Below are positions 10,532 to 20,673 of a stretch of DNA of 64,000 nt, piece by piece; position 1 is the stretch's first letter, and each line of letters opens with the position of its first letter. The stretch spans positions 103,739-167,738 of the forward strand of contig JAJEIQ010000001.1 in assembly GCA_022827905.1 (NCBI GenBank), read 5' to 3'. Source of the DNA: Pseudomonadales bacterium. GTDB lineage: Bacteria; Pseudomonadota; Gammaproteobacteria; Pseudomonadales; Azotimanducaceae. The translations under genes were made by a program, and so were the position numbers. The notes under the pieces are model-generated. The model was not told the DNA's origin. It did no database searches and saw only the letters and a program-made list of their open reading frames with translations.

Positions 10532-12362
10532 GTCAGTCCGGATTTTCCGCCCGTGGAACGGCCGGCAGTTCCAGATACTTCAGGATCCTCAGCGTCCGGG
10601 TCGCTCGATCTCGGTGACCCGCAAAACTCTCACACCGAATCGCTCTCGAGGCCGCCATCGATCCATAGCCCACGCCGGCAGACACGCTGTCCGGTCTCTC
10701 GCAACCTCATGAACCCAGGCTGACGCAGGCTATGAGGATTGCTACAACCCAGCGGCGCTGACCGGTATGTCTACGAACGCCACCGTCCGGAAGAGACACC
10801 GCTCTACCGAATCGTCGAGACTCACTACCCCCGGTTTCTCGCCAGACTCGAAGCCGAAGGCGGATCGCTCCCGGCATTCGTCAAGCGGGAGTTCGACGAT
10901 TACCTGAAGTGCGGTTTGCTCGAAAACGGCTTCCTGCGCGTCAAGTGCGACGCCTGCAGCCACGAGCACCTCGTTGCGTTCTCCTGCAAACGCCGCGGCT
11001 TTTGCCCCTCTTGCGGTGCCCGCCGGATGATCGAGTCGGCTGCACATCTCGTCGATCACGTTCTACCCGAGCAACCCATCCGACAGTGGGTGCTCACCTT
11101 CCCCTATCCCCTGCGTTTCCTGTTCGCCGCCCAGCCCCAGGTACTGAGCCAGGTGCTCGGCGTCGTCTACCGTGCGATCTCGACTGACCTTCTCAAGAGG
11201 ACCGGATTCACCGTCGCCTCCGGCGCGAAGACCGGTGCCGTCACCCTCATCCAGCGTTTCGGCTCGGCGCTCAACCTCAACATTCACTTCCATATGCTCT
11301 TTCTCGACGGGGTGTACGATTTCAAAGGACGCCGCCCGACGTTTCATCGGGCACCGCGGCCGACTCCTGCCGAACTCACGAAGCTGTTGCATACCATCGG
11401 CCAGCGGGTGGCCCGTTTGCTCGGACGCCTTGGCCTGCTCGTGCGCGACGCAGACAGCGACTACCTCGACTTCGAGCCCGGTGAGGCTTTCGATCGGCTG
11501 GTCGGCGCCTCGATTCACTACCGGATCGCCATCGGGCCCAACGCCGGCAGGAAGGCATTGACCTTGCGCACCGTCCCGGTACAGTCCGAACCCTTCCCAT
11601 CCACCTTGCTCGCCAGGCTACCGGGCTTTTCGCTCCACGCCGCCACCGTCTGTGAAGCCGCCCAACGCGACAAGCTCGAAAAGCTCTGTCGCTACATCGC
11701 ACGGCCCGCCATCGCCAACGAGCGGCTCTCGATCAATGAGCGAGGACAAGTCATCTATCGGTTCAAGCAGCCGTTTCGCGACGGCTCCACCCACATCGTC
11801 CTCGAGCCACTCGACTTCATCGCCCGCCTGGCGGCTTTGGTTCCGCGTCCGCGTTTGAACCTCACCCGGTTCCACGGCGTGTTCGCGCCGAATTGCAAGC
11901 ATCGCGAGTGCGTCGTGCCAAAACGCAAACCTCGCCACGAAAAGCCGGATGAGCCCCTTGCCCCCTTGACTTGGATGCAGCGCCTGAAACGCGTCTTCGC
12001 CATCGACATCGAGACCTGCCCCAAGTGCGGTGGCACGCTGCGCGTCATCGCCTGCATCGAAAATCCCGATGTCATCGCCACGATCCTCGAGCACATTCGT
12101 GTACGCGAGGCAGCCACAACTGCCAATCCGAGAGCGTCTCCGCTCAACACAGAGCACCCCGCCGCGCGATACCAGGACAGGCTTCCGTAGAAAACGACCG
12201 CCTGACGCTATGCTGCGACCGCCACACATGTAACCGCCGTTTCGCGCGGCCTTTCCGTCTCCAGCGCCCACCGCCACATCCTCAACGGACGCCTCTGAAG
12301 ACTTCCCCAGAGCGCCCCGTCAATCAACCGTACTTCGCAACCATCCGGTTTCGAGCGGTTAT
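10530..12362 (+). mobile_element. IS91-family insertion sequence (ends approximate)
   Basis: Carries an IS91-type transposase; the CocE-like gene stops matching at about 12362 and the EAL-like remnant at about 10530; terminal sequences not resolved by eye. Confidence 0.6.
10739..12190 (+). CDS. IS91 family transposase (HUH/Y2 type)
   Basis: N-terminal zinc-binding CDACSHEHLVAFSCKRRGFCPSCGARRM, LTFPYPLRFLFA, LNIHFHMLFLDGVY (HxH), C-terminal CPKCGGTLRVIACIE; TTG start. Confidence 0.93.
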   Translation: MLQPSGADRYVYERHRPEETPLYRIVETHYPRFLARLEAEGGSLPAFVKREFDDYLKCGLLENGFLRVKCDACSHEHLVAFSCKRRGFCPSCGARRMIESAAHLVDHVLPEQPIRQWVLTFPYPLRFLFAAQPQVLSQVLGVVYRAISTDLLKRTGFTVASGAKTGAVTLIQRFGSALNLNIHFHMLFLDGVYDFKGRRPTFHRAPRPTPAELTKLLHTIGQRVARLLGRLGLLVRDADSDYLDFEPGEAFDRLVGASIHYRIAIGPNAGRKALTLRTVPVQSEPFPSTLLARLPGFSLHAATVCEAAQRDKLEKLCRYIARPAIANERLSINERGQVIYRFKQPFRDGSTHIVLEPLDFIARLAALVPRPRLNLTRFHGVFAPNCKHRECVVPKRKPRHEKPDEPLAPLTWMQRLKRVFAIDIETCPKCGGTLRVIACIENPDVIATILEHIRVREAATTANPRASPLNTEHPAARYQDRLP

Positions 12363-13104
12363 TCGTCCTATCCGCGGGAAAGGCCTCGTACGAGTTGTTG
12401 TGGTTGATGAAGTCGGTCATCGCCGTCCACATTTCCGCGAAGGCGTAGGCGAAGACGCCGCCGGGCTGCAGCAGCAGCGCGTCCCAGCCGGTATGGAACG
12501 GCACGATCGCCTTCAGCGCTTCGGGCTGCGCCGCCGCCACGGCGAACTGCGACCAGCCCTCGTAGGAGCCGCCGATCATGCCCACGTTGCCGTCGCTCCA
12601 GGGCTGCGCGGCAATCCAGTCGACGATGGCGCCGCCGTCCTCGACGAACCGTTGGGTCATCAGGTCGTTCCAGCCGAAAGACGCGCCGGTGCCGCGCATG
12701 TCGGCGGCCACGTACGCATAGCCGCGCGCCAGGAAGAACTCCCAGGGAACCAGCGCCACCTCGCCGGTTTCGGGATCGATCGACATGCGGTGGTACGGGG
12801 TGTAGCGGAAGATCACCGGAAAGGCCGTTGGCGCTTCGCCCTTGCCGGCATAGCCGGTCGGCAACACCGCATCGACGGCGAGGCGCACGCCATCCGCCGC
12901 GGCCACGAAGTGCGACCGGCGCTTGTGGCCGGTCCACTCGACCGGGCTCGTGCCCTCCAGGGACAAGGGGCTGGTCCGCACTTCAGGCGGTGCCGGGCCG
13001 GCCCCCGTTTCGTCCCCCGGGGCGCCGCCTTCGCAGGCGGCCAGCAAAGGAACGCACAGCAGAAGCCTGGCCATCAGGCCGATTGCGTAAGCTGGGGATT
13101 GCAT
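12362..13104 (-). pseudogene. CocE/NonD family hydrolase, C-terminus truncated at the IS91 junction
   Basis: Lipoprotein-like leader LLLCVPLLAACEG; GVRLAVDAVLPTGY...GMIGGSYEGWSQFAVAAAQPEALKAIVPF typical of CocE; homology ends near FINHNNSYEAFPAD. Confidence 0.78.
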
Positions 13105-13110
13105 GGTTCG

Positions 13111-13677
13111 CTACTCCTCGTTGAAGGTGGCGAGCTTCTTGAATGCGCCCAGCACCTCGCCGCCGAAGCGCCCGTCGATTTCCCGGCCGACGCTGGGCGG
13201 CACGCAGACGTCGTCGCGTGCGTCCACGGCGCCGGTGATCACGGTCAGCAGCACCGCGTCCTCTTCGCCGGCGTTGCTGAAGCCCCGGTAGGCGCCGGGC
13301 GGGCACGAGAAGGTGTCCCACTTGCCGAGCGTCACCCTTTCCTCCCCCTCGGGGCCGACCCGGAACTCGATCGTGCCGTCGAGCACCACGAAGGTCTCGT
13401 AGGTGTTGTCGTGGGCGTGCAGGCAGGGCCCCTGCCCCGGCGGCATGATCGAGACGTTCATGGTGGTGCCCGCCGCCCCGTAGATCGCCGCCGTCTCGCC
13501 GAAGGGGTTCTTGGTCTGCTCGATGATGATCGGCCTGAGATCCCGGGCGAAGATCACGTCCATGGCCTCCTGCGGCACCCAGTCGAGGTCCTTGGCCGTG
13601 GACATCCGCTTGAGATCCCCGAAGCGCGCCACGCGACTTTGGATCTCCTCGGCGGTCATGCTTCTTTTCGCTTCCAT
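13111..13677 (-). CDS. Cupin domain protein
   Basis: PGQGPCLHAHDNTYETFVVLDGTIEFRVG...GKWDTFSCPPGAYRGFSNAGEEDAVLLTV. Confidence 0.75.
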   Translation of the reverse strand: MEAKRSMTAEEIQSRVARFGDLKRMSTAKDLDWVPQEAMDVIFARDLRPIIIEQTKNPFGETAAIYGAAGTTMNVSIMPPGQGPCLHAHDNTYETFVVLDGTIEFRVGPEGEERVTLGKWDTFSCPPGAYRGFSNAGEEDAVLLTVITGAVDARDDVCVPPSVGREIDGRFGGEVLGAFKKLATFNEE

Positions 13678-13719
13678 GTGTCTCCTTTCCTCCTTGGTCT
13701 TTTCGATCCGCGTTCCGAC

Positions 13720-14922
13720 TCATCCCCACAGTCGTTGCGTGGCGATGGCCGCGCCGTCCGCCATGGCCTTCATTTTCGCCCACACCACGTCCGGCGCCAC
13801 CATGGTGTAGCCCGCGAAGGTGGAGAACCCGCAGTCGGTGTTGGCGACCACCCGCTCCCGGTCGCCGATCACGTCCACCCAGTGGCAGAGGCGGTTGGCC
13901 ACCAGCTGCGGGTGCTCCAGCATGTTGGTGGTGACATCGATGACGCCCGGGAACATGACCAGGTCGTCGGGCAGCGGCATGTCGCGGAACAGGTCCACCT
14001 CGTGGGCGTGGCGCGGATTGGCGCAGGCCAGCGAAAGGCCACCCACGTTGGCCTTGTAGATGATGGGCAGGATCGACTCCAGGGCGACATCGTCGCAGTG
14101 GGGGCCGTCCCAGTTGCCCCAGCAGACGTGCAGGCGCACCCGGTCCTTCGGAATGTTCGAAAGCGCCTCGTTGAGTGCCGCCACATGCACTTCCATGCGC
14201 TGCTGGAACGCCTTCAGGGGCCGGTCGACGAACAGGATCTGGCGCTCCAGGGCGAGGTCCGGGGCATCGAGCTGCAGGATGTGGCCCCGGGAGACGATGT
14301 GCTCGTACTCCCGCCGCAGCTCGCGGGCCAGGGCGAAGACGTAATCCTCGTCACGCGGATAGGCGGGGTTGTCCGGGCTGCGCAGCAGCGTGGTGGCCAG
14401 GATGCCCGGGGTGACGGCGGTGACGAAGGTGCCCGTGAATTGGCTGCTCGCATCCGGTTCCGCCGCGAGCGCGTCCGCGAACAGGTCGAGTTCCTCCTTC
14501 GCCTGGGTCAGTTCCGGGTCGTAGCGCACGGCGTCCACGCACTCCGGGGTCGCCCACACGGAAGCGGACTTGCCGGCGGTGGACTGCCCCGCCGAGCGGC
14601 TGGCCACCAGCTTCGCATAGCCCGGGAACTTGGCGAAGTCCGTGACCGTGCCGCGCTTGGCCTCGCCGCCGAAGCCGGTCATGCGGTCCTTGGCATAGAA
14701 GGAAAAGCCGATGCGCGGCAGTTCGCCGTCGCCGGCAATGTCGATGCCCGCAGCCGCCTGCTCGCGAACCACTTCCCTCAGGCCGCTGAGCACCTCCGCT
14801 TGGAACGCGCCGCGGTCAACGTCCTCGCCGGCTTCCATGCTGCCGAGCATGTCGAGCAGCGCCGGGCCCCGGGGCAGGCTGCCGACATGGGTGACCAGTA
14901 TGCGATCGTCGCTGTGTTGCAT
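13720..14922 (-). CDS. Cobalamin-independent methionine synthase-like (MetE C-terminal domain/UROD superfamily) protein
   Basis: ILVTHVGSLPRGPALL; GRGHILQLDAPDLA-type motif; LHVCWGNWDGPHCDD; ANTDCGFSTFAG. Confidence 0.8.
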   Translation of the reverse strand: MQHSDDRILVTHVGSLPRGPALLDMLGSMEAGEDVDRGAFQAEVLSGLREVVREQAAAGIDIAGDGELPRIGFSFYAKDRMTGFGGEAKRGTVTDFAKFPGYAKLVASRSAGQSTAGKSASVWATPECVDAVRYDPELTQAKEELDLFADALAAEPDASSQFTGTFVTAVTPGILATTLLRSPDNPAYPRDEDYVFALARELRREYEHIVSRGHILQLDAPDLALERQILFVDRPLKAFQQRMEVHVAALNEALSNIPKDRVRLHVCWGNWDGPHCDDVALESILPIIYKANVGGLSLACANPRHAHEVDLFRDMPLPDDLVMFPGVIDVTTNMLEHPQLVANRLCHWVDVIGDRERVVANTDCGFSTFAGYTMVAPDVVWAKMKAMADGAAIATQRLWG

Positions 14923-14924
14923 GG

Positions 14925-15626
14925 TTATCCCCTCCCGCTTAGGTCCGCGTTGCGGATCGTTTCGATGTAGTTGTCGAAATAGGCCATCTTGATGTCGATG
15001 GCGCGCTCGGCATCGCTCGCCAGCAGCGCCTCCGTCGCATCCGCATAGGCCTTAACCACTCGGCCCTGGTCCACCGCCGGATGCAGGTTGGCCACCTCGC
15101 GATGCACCAGCCCTAGGTGCAGCCGCTGGATCAGCTTGGTCAGGTAGTGGTTTCCGGCGATGTCGTGCAGCACGAAGTAGTAGTTGGTTACAGCCCTCAG
15201 GAGATCGGTAATGGGTGCGTCCGCAAAGGCGCGCACCTCATCCACAGCCGCCAGGATGCGCTGGCGATTGGCGGAATCCTCGAGGGCCGGCACGGCAAGC
15301 GTCAGGCTCATGTAAACGACGCCTTTCGCGGCCTGGTAGATCTGCACGATCTCATCCGCCGAAAGCCGCTTGACCACCGCGCCGCGGTAGGGGCGGATTT
15401 CCACCAGCCCTTCGCCGGCGAGCAGGCGCAGCGCCTCGCGGATCGGGCCGACTCCGAGCCCCGAGTTGGCCGCGACCTCCGCTTCCACCAGCCGGTGCCC
15501 GGGCAGGTACAGGCCGTTGCGGATGCCCTCCTCGATGTGCTCGACTGCCCGTTCCATCCGATGCTGGCCCGTGGCTCTCTCCGGGTGCGCGGCGCTGCCG
15601 CTTCGTATCGGGGTGACGCTCGACAT
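14925..15626 (-). CDS. GntR family transcriptional regulator, FCD subfamily
   Basis: IRNGLYLPGHRLVEAEVAANSGLGVGPIREALRLLAGEGLVEIRPYRGAVVKRLSADEIVQIYQAAKGV. Confidence 0.9.
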   Translation of the reverse strand: MSSVTPIRSGSAAHPERATGQHRMERAVEHIEEGIRNGLYLPGHRLVEAEVAANSGLGVGPIREALRLLAGEGLVEIRPYRGAVVKRLSADEIVQIYQAAKGVVYMSLTLAVPALEDSANRQRILAAVDEVRAFADAPITDLLRAVTNYYFVLHDIAGNHYLTKLIQRLHLGLVHREVANLHPAVDQGRVVKAYADATEALLASDAERAIDIKMAYFDNYIETIRNADLSGRG

Positions 15627-15663
15627 GGGCGCATCATACTCGACGCGGCAAAAATATCATCGT

Positions 15664-15683
15664 TGAAATCATCAATGATTTCA
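15664..15683. promoter_or_regulatory. Candidate operator in the GntR/TBDR divergent promoter: TGAAATCAT-CA-ATGATTTCA
   Basis: Perfect 9-bp inverted repeat with a 2-bp spacer, between the start codons of the GntR gene and the TBDR gene. Confidence 0.6.
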
Positions 15684-15739
15684 TTCAACATCTATGCAAT
15701 CCATCCACAGCTATTCCAGACGGCGCAAGGGGGACAGCC

Positions 15740-18049
15740 ATGAGAATCGCAGCCACCATCAGCACTTGCCTTGTCCTGATGAGCCTTTCCGGTCTTCCGA
15801 GCGCTCAGGACACCGGGCCGGGCCTAGTCGAGGAAATCGTCGTCACGGCCCGATTCCGGGAGGAGAGCGCCCAGGATGTCGGCGCATCCATCAGCGCCTA
15901 CGGCGAACAGGCGATCCGCGACCTCGGCGTGGAGAACATGTCTGATCTCGCATTCGTCACGCCGGGCCTGAACCTGCAGGACCGGGGGCCCAACCGCAAC
16001 GAGATTTCGGTACGGGGCGTCGGGCGGCTGGTCTTTCCCCAGGACCTGCTGCCGGTTTCCAACGCCATCGGCACCTATTTCGACGATGTCCCGCTGAACA
16101 TCAACATCGGCACCCAGATCGACATGCGTTTTTTCGACCTGGAGCGGGTGGAGGTGCTGCGCGGTCCCCAAGGGACCTTGTTCGGCGAAGGCGCGGAGGG
16201 CGGCGCGGTGCGCTATGTCTCCAAAGACCCCAGCCTGGAAGCCGCCCAAGCCATTGTGGAAGCCGATTTCAACAGGGTGAGCCACGGCGAATCCGCGTTC
16301 GGCGCCCGGGCCGCCTTGAGCATCCCCTTGGCCCGGGACCGGGCCGGATTGAGGCTGGTGGTCAACCGGGTTACTCAGGGCGGCTTCGTCGACAACGTTG
16401 CCACCGGCACCGATGACATCAACGACTTCGAAGCGGTGAACGTGCGCGCCGTGTTCCTGGCGGAACCGAACGACCGATTCCGCATCCGCCTGGTCGCCAT
16501 GCACGAAGAGATGGACCAGGACACCTTCTGGTTCGTGACCGGCGACCCGGACGACCTGGAACTCGATTTCTTTTCCGACGACGGCTTCGTCGAGGACGAC
16601 TACGATCTGGTGAGCGCCAACCTGAGCTACGACTTCGGTCCCCTGAAGGTGGAGTCCATCACCTCCTACCTGGAACGCGACCGCCATCGCTACCAGATCG
16701 ACAACGTCTTCGGCGGCCTGAACACCGTTGCGGTCACCTTTGCGTTCGGCTCCTTCACGCGGGGCGACACCTTCGCCGACGACAAGACCTCTTGGGAGCA
16801 GTTCTCCCAGGAGGTTCGCCTACTTTCCGATTTCGACGGGCCGTTCAATTTCGTGGCCGGGTTGTTCTATCGGGACTTCGACCTTGAAATTACCGGCACC
16901 AACTGTTCGCCCGTTTACCTAGCCGTGGGCTTTCCCGCCGAATGCGGCGACGACATCTTTGCCGTGCTGAACCCGGCCGGCGAACCCCGCGGCCTCACCA
17001 CCAACAGCGGAGAGCAGATCTCGGCCTTCTTCGAGGCAACCTTGTCCATCAACGACCGGTTGCGGCTGATCGCCGGGCTGCGCAGCCACAACGAGGATGT
17101 CGATCTGGCCACCGGTGGGGCCACATTCAGCCTGTTCGGCTTCAACACCGTCGGCGCCCTGTCCGAATCGGAATCCATCGACGAACTGCTGCCCAAGGTC
17201 GGCCTGGAATTCGACCTGAGCGACGCCGCCCTCCTGTACCTGACCTATTCCGCCGGCGCCCGCAACGGCAACCTCAACTCACCGATCACCATGGGGCAGA
17301 TCGAAGCGGCTTTCGGACCCGGTTCGTCCGACCGCTACCGCACTTACCATCCCGAACGCACCGATGCCTTCGAACTCGGCATCAAGTCGCTGCTGCTGGA
17401 CGGCACCCTGCAATTCAATGCCTCCGCCTACTACAACATCATCGATGACATGCAGGCAGCAACCTTTCCCGGCGGCCTGTTTGCCATATTGGAAAACGTG
17501 GGAGACGGCCATGCCGTCGGCGGCGACCTCGAAGTGACTTGGCGACCCACCGACTCGCTGTTGCTGTTCGGCAGCCTGAGCGTAACCGAGGCGGAAAACG
17601 ACGACGAGTTCATCTTCCGGGACAGTCCGCCGCCTTTGCCCAAGGTGATCACGCCCGAGGGCACCGACAACCCCTATACGCCGAAGACTTCCCTATCCGC
17701 AGGGGCGCAGTACGCTTGGACCATCGAGGGCATGGGACCGGGCACGAACCTCGTGTTCAACGTCAACCTGCAGCATACCGGCAAGTACAAGATCACATTC
17801 GAGGGCGATGCCGAGGAACTCGGGAACTTCCAGACGCTCAACGCCTCCATCGGGCTTGTCGCCGATCGCTGGGAAGTGAACCTGCGCGCGGACAACCTGC
17901 TGGACAACGTCGAGGTGGTTTCCATTCAGGAACTCGACAGCGACCTCTCCCCGTTCCTGGGCCCGCTGCAGCCGGCCGACTACAGTTTCAACGAGGTGAG
18001 CCACAACCGGCCGCGCACGCTGAGCCTGACGGCCCGCTATTCGTTCTAG
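15740..18049 (+). CDS. TonB-dependent receptor, full length (copy 1)
   Basis: Signal peptide; VEEIVVTARFREESAQDVGASISAYGEQAI plug; GPQGTLFGEGAEGGAVRYVSKDP; C-terminal LTARYSF. Confidence 0.93.
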   Translation: MRIAATISTCLVLMSLSGLPSAQDTGPGLVEEIVVTARFREESAQDVGASISAYGEQAIRDLGVENMSDLAFVTPGLNLQDRGPNRNEISVRGVGRLVFPQDLLPVSNAIGTYFDDVPLNINIGTQIDMRFFDLERVEVLRGPQGTLFGEGAEGGAVRYVSKDPSLEAAQAIVEADFNRVSHGESAFGARAALSIPLARDRAGLRLVVNRVTQGGFVDNVATGTDDINDFEAVNVRAVFLAEPNDRFRIRLVAMHEEMDQDTFWFVTGDPDDLELDFFSDDGFVEDDYDLVSANLSYDFGPLKVESITSYLERDRHRYQIDNVFGGLNTVAVTFAFGSFTRGDTFADDKTSWEQFSQEVRLLSDFDGPFNFVAGLFYRDFDLEITGTNCSPVYLAVGFPAECGDDIFAVLNPAGEPRGLTTNSGEQISAFFEATLSINDRLRLIAGLRSHNEDVDLATGGATFSLFGFNTVGALSESESIDELLPKVGLEFDLSDAALLYLTYSAGARNGNLNSPITMGQIEAAFGPGSSDRYRTYHPERTDAFELGIKSLLLDGTLQFNASAYYNIIDDMQAATFPGGLFAILENVGDGHAVGGDLEVTWRPTDSLLLFGSLSVTEAENDDEFIFRDSPPPLPKVITPEGTDNPYTPKTSLSAGAQYAWTIEGMGPGTNLVFNVNLQHTGKYKITFEGDAEELGNFQTLNASIGLVADRWEVNLRADNLLDNVEVVSIQELDSDLSPFLGPLQPADYSFNEVSHNRPRTLSLTARYSF

Positions 18050-18078
18050 CGTTCCTTCCCAAAGGCGTCGAGAGCTTT

Positions 18079-19575
18079 ATGAGAGCGTTCCCTTCGAAGA
18101 CTGGCCTGACCATTGCATTGACCGCCGCCGTATCGACCGCCGGCTGCGGTGCCGGAAACGAGCCGGTGAAAGAGGAAACCGCGGAAAGCGCGGCCTCAAC
18201 CCAATCCGTGCAACTCGTCGTTAGCGATCCGATCCGCATCGGAACGGGAAAGTCGCCGCTGGACGGCGACTGCGGGAAACTGAGCGACGGTTACACGTAT
18301 CCGGACGATAGCGAAACCGACCCACGCCTCGTCGTATCGGCCGGTAACCCTGCGCGCATTGCGGTGGCCTTCATGCGCGATCCGGTGCTGGCCATCTCGA
18401 CGGCGGTTTCCGAGGATGGGGGCATCACCTGGCGGGAGGCCGAGCCCCCTGGGCTGTCACCCTGCACCGGCACGTCCTACAACAGCTACGGCGACCAGGA
18501 TCTCGGCATCGGCGCCGACGACCGCCTGTATCTGGCATCGGTGCAGGGCGATTTCCTGCCCGAGGGGGAACCCCTCGTGATCGGGGCGGAATACTGGATG
18601 AACAGCGCGGTGGTGGTATCGACCTCCGACGACTTCGGCCTGACCTGGTCGCAGCCCCGGGTCGTCTCACCCCTGGGGGAATACCAGCACACCACGCTCA
18701 TCGCCACCGACCCCGACAGCGCCGGCACCGCCCACGTCGCCTGGCATGTGCACCGGAACCCCAGCCAGCCGGAGGGGACCGAATCGCACTTGGAAGATGG
18801 TCACATCTATCTGGCATCGACCACGGACGGCGGCGCCTCCTGGAGCCGACCCGAACCGGTCATGGCGGCTCGGGGCGCACTAGATCTGGTGCGCTTCGCC
18901 GACGGCGAACTACTGGCCGCGGCACTTAAAGGCGAGGACCCGATCACGGCGGCCACCGTGTTCAGCCGCCGCACCGCGGACGGCTGGACCGCACCGCAGC
19001 CGCTGCCGCTGCAGTCGAACACCGGCGCGTTCATGCATCCCGAAGGGGAAATGGTGCTCGCCATCGACGCGCCGCTGTACCTGGACTCGGACGGCACCCT
19101 GCATCTGGTTGCATCGACCTACGATCCCGAAACCAACCGGGGAGCGGTGGCCGTTGCTTCGTCAGCGGACCGCGGCGTGACCTGGAGTGCGCCATCGACC
19201 GTGGCCGAGGTGGATGGGCCAGCATGGAATGCGGCCGTTGGCGCCGCACCCGATGGGGCGATCGGCGTCTTCTGGTACGACGCCCGCGACGATGTGCCTG
19301 GCGATGGCCGCATTACGACGAGGGCCCGCTTTGCGGCGTCCGTGGACGATGGCGCAAGCTGGACGGAAACGGCGCTGTCACAGCCGTTCGACCTTGCCAA
19401 GGGACCCCGGCCGCATGTGCTTCTTTATCTGGGCAACTATTTCGAGGTCAAGCCCACCGGCCCCGGCGCCTTCGCTGTCGCCTATGCGGTGACCCCGCCC
19501 CTGTCCGAGGGAGCGGCCGATTTGCACTTCGTCAACGTGTCCATCCATCGCACCAGCTACCGTTCAAGTCCTTGA
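18079..19575 (+). CDS. Sialidase-like (BNR/Asp-box) exported lipoprotein
   Basis: Lipobox-like AAVSTAGC; Asp boxes SEDGGITW, SDDFGLTW, TTDGGASW, SADRGVTW, SVDDGASW. Confidence 0.8.
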   Translation: MRAFPSKTGLTIALTAAVSTAGCGAGNEPVKEETAESAASTQSVQLVVSDPIRIGTGKSPLDGDCGKLSDGYTYPDDSETDPRLVVSAGNPARIAVAFMRDPVLAISTAVSEDGGITWREAEPPGLSPCTGTSYNSYGDQDLGIGADDRLYLASVQGDFLPEGEPLVIGAEYWMNSAVVVSTSDDFGLTWSQPRVVSPLGEYQHTTLIATDPDSAGTAHVAWHVHRNPSQPEGTESHLEDGHIYLASTTDGGASWSRPEPVMAARGALDLVRFADGELLAAALKGEDPITAATVFSRRTADGWTAPQPLPLQSNTGAFMHPEGEMVLAIDAPLYLDSDGTLHLVASTYDPETNRGAVAVASSADRGVTWSAPSTVAEVDGPAWNAAVGAAPDGAIGVFWYDARDDVPGDGRITTRARFAASVDDGASWTETALSQPFDLAKGPRPHVLLYLGNYFEVKPTGPGAFAVAYAVTPPLSEGAADLHFVNVSIHRTSYRSSP

Positions 19576-19631
19576 GCCGAGTCTCCCCAAGCCGCTATGG
19601 TGGGCGTGCCTAAGCTAAGGGATCACCCCCC

Positions 19632-20645
19632 ATGAACGCGGAACCTGCAAGCGCAGCCATCTCGGCGCGCGCCACTGAACTGCTCGCCGATGCAATCGTG
19701 TGGGACAACCATGCCTGCATGCCGGTGCGGCCCGGGGATGTCGAATTCCTCGACCAGCTGGAACGGCACCGGCGCAGCGGCGCCTGTTTCGTCAGCCTTA
19801 ACGTCTCCTTCGACCGGTTTCCCTGGCACTTCGGCTTCAAGATGCTGGCCACCTTCCGCAGCTGGATCAAGCGGCACCCCGAGCGGTACCTGCTGGTGAA
19901 CGAGGTCGGCGACATCCATCGCGCCAAGCGGGAGGGAAAGCTGGGCGTCGCCTTCGACCTCGAAGGGGCGGTGGCGGTGGACGACCTGCCCGAGCTGGTC
20001 GAACCCTATTACGCCCTCGGGGTCCGCTGGATGCTGATCGCCTACAACCTCAACAACCGCGTCGGCGGCGGCTGCCAGGACGACGATGCGGGGCTCACCG
20101 AGTTCGGGCGGCGCGTGATCGACGAGATGGCGCGGGTAGGCATGGTACTCTGCTGCACCCACACCGGTTACCGCACCGCCCGGGAAGCGATCGAGTATTC
20201 GAGCAATCCGGTGATCTTCTCGCACTCCAACCCGCGCGCGCTGTGGGATCACGAGCGCAACATCCCCGACGACCTGATCGTGGCTTGCGCCCAAAGCAGC
20301 GGCGTCATCAACGTTAACGGCATCGGCATATTCCTCGGCGACAACGACAACTCCACGGAGGCCATCGTCCGCCACATCGACTACGTCGCCTCCTTGGTGG
20401 GGCCGGATCACGTCGGGCTGGGGCTCGACTTCGTGTTCGATGCCTCGGAGCTCGACGATCTGGTCGAGAACAACCCGGAGCTGTTCCCGCCGGAGAAAGG
20501 CTATGGAAAGGGCCTGCGCATGGTGGAGCCGGAACGGATACCCGTGATCGCGGAGCGCCTGCTGCAACTCGGCTGGGACGACGAGGCGGTGCGCGGCCTG
20601 CTCGGCGGAAACAACCTGCGCGTTGCGGAGCAGGTGTGGCGTTGA
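19632..20645 (+). CDS. M19 dipeptidase family protein (M19 copy 2), no signal peptide
   Basis: WDNHACMPVRPGD; FDLEGAVAVDD; CTHTGYRTAREAIEYSSNPVIFSHSNPRAL; DHVGLGLDFVFD. Confidence 0.85.
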   Translation: MNAEPASAAISARATELLADAIVWDNHACMPVRPGDVEFLDQLERHRRSGACFVSLNVSFDRFPWHFGFKMLATFRSWIKRHPERYLLVNEVGDIHRAKREGKLGVAFDLEGAVAVDDLPELVEPYYALGVRWMLIAYNLNNRVGGGCQDDDAGLTEFGRRVIDEMARVGMVLCCTHTGYRTAREAIEYSSNPVIFSHSNPRALWDHERNIPDDLIVACAQSSGVINVNGIGIFLGDNDNSTEAIVRHIDYVASLVGPDHVGLGLDFVFDASELDDLVENNPELFPPEKGYGKGLRMVEPERIPVIAERLLQLGWDDEAVRGLLGGNNLRVAEQVWR

Positions 20646-20673
20646 GCACGGGCGCTTCGGTAGGGCGTGCTAA

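Noticed and set aside
11971-14970. 999-aa plus-strand ORF
   Set aside because: Runs antisense through the CocE remnant, cupin and MetE-like genes; low-complexity R/H/G/A-rich composition typical of antisense ORFs in high-GC DNA.
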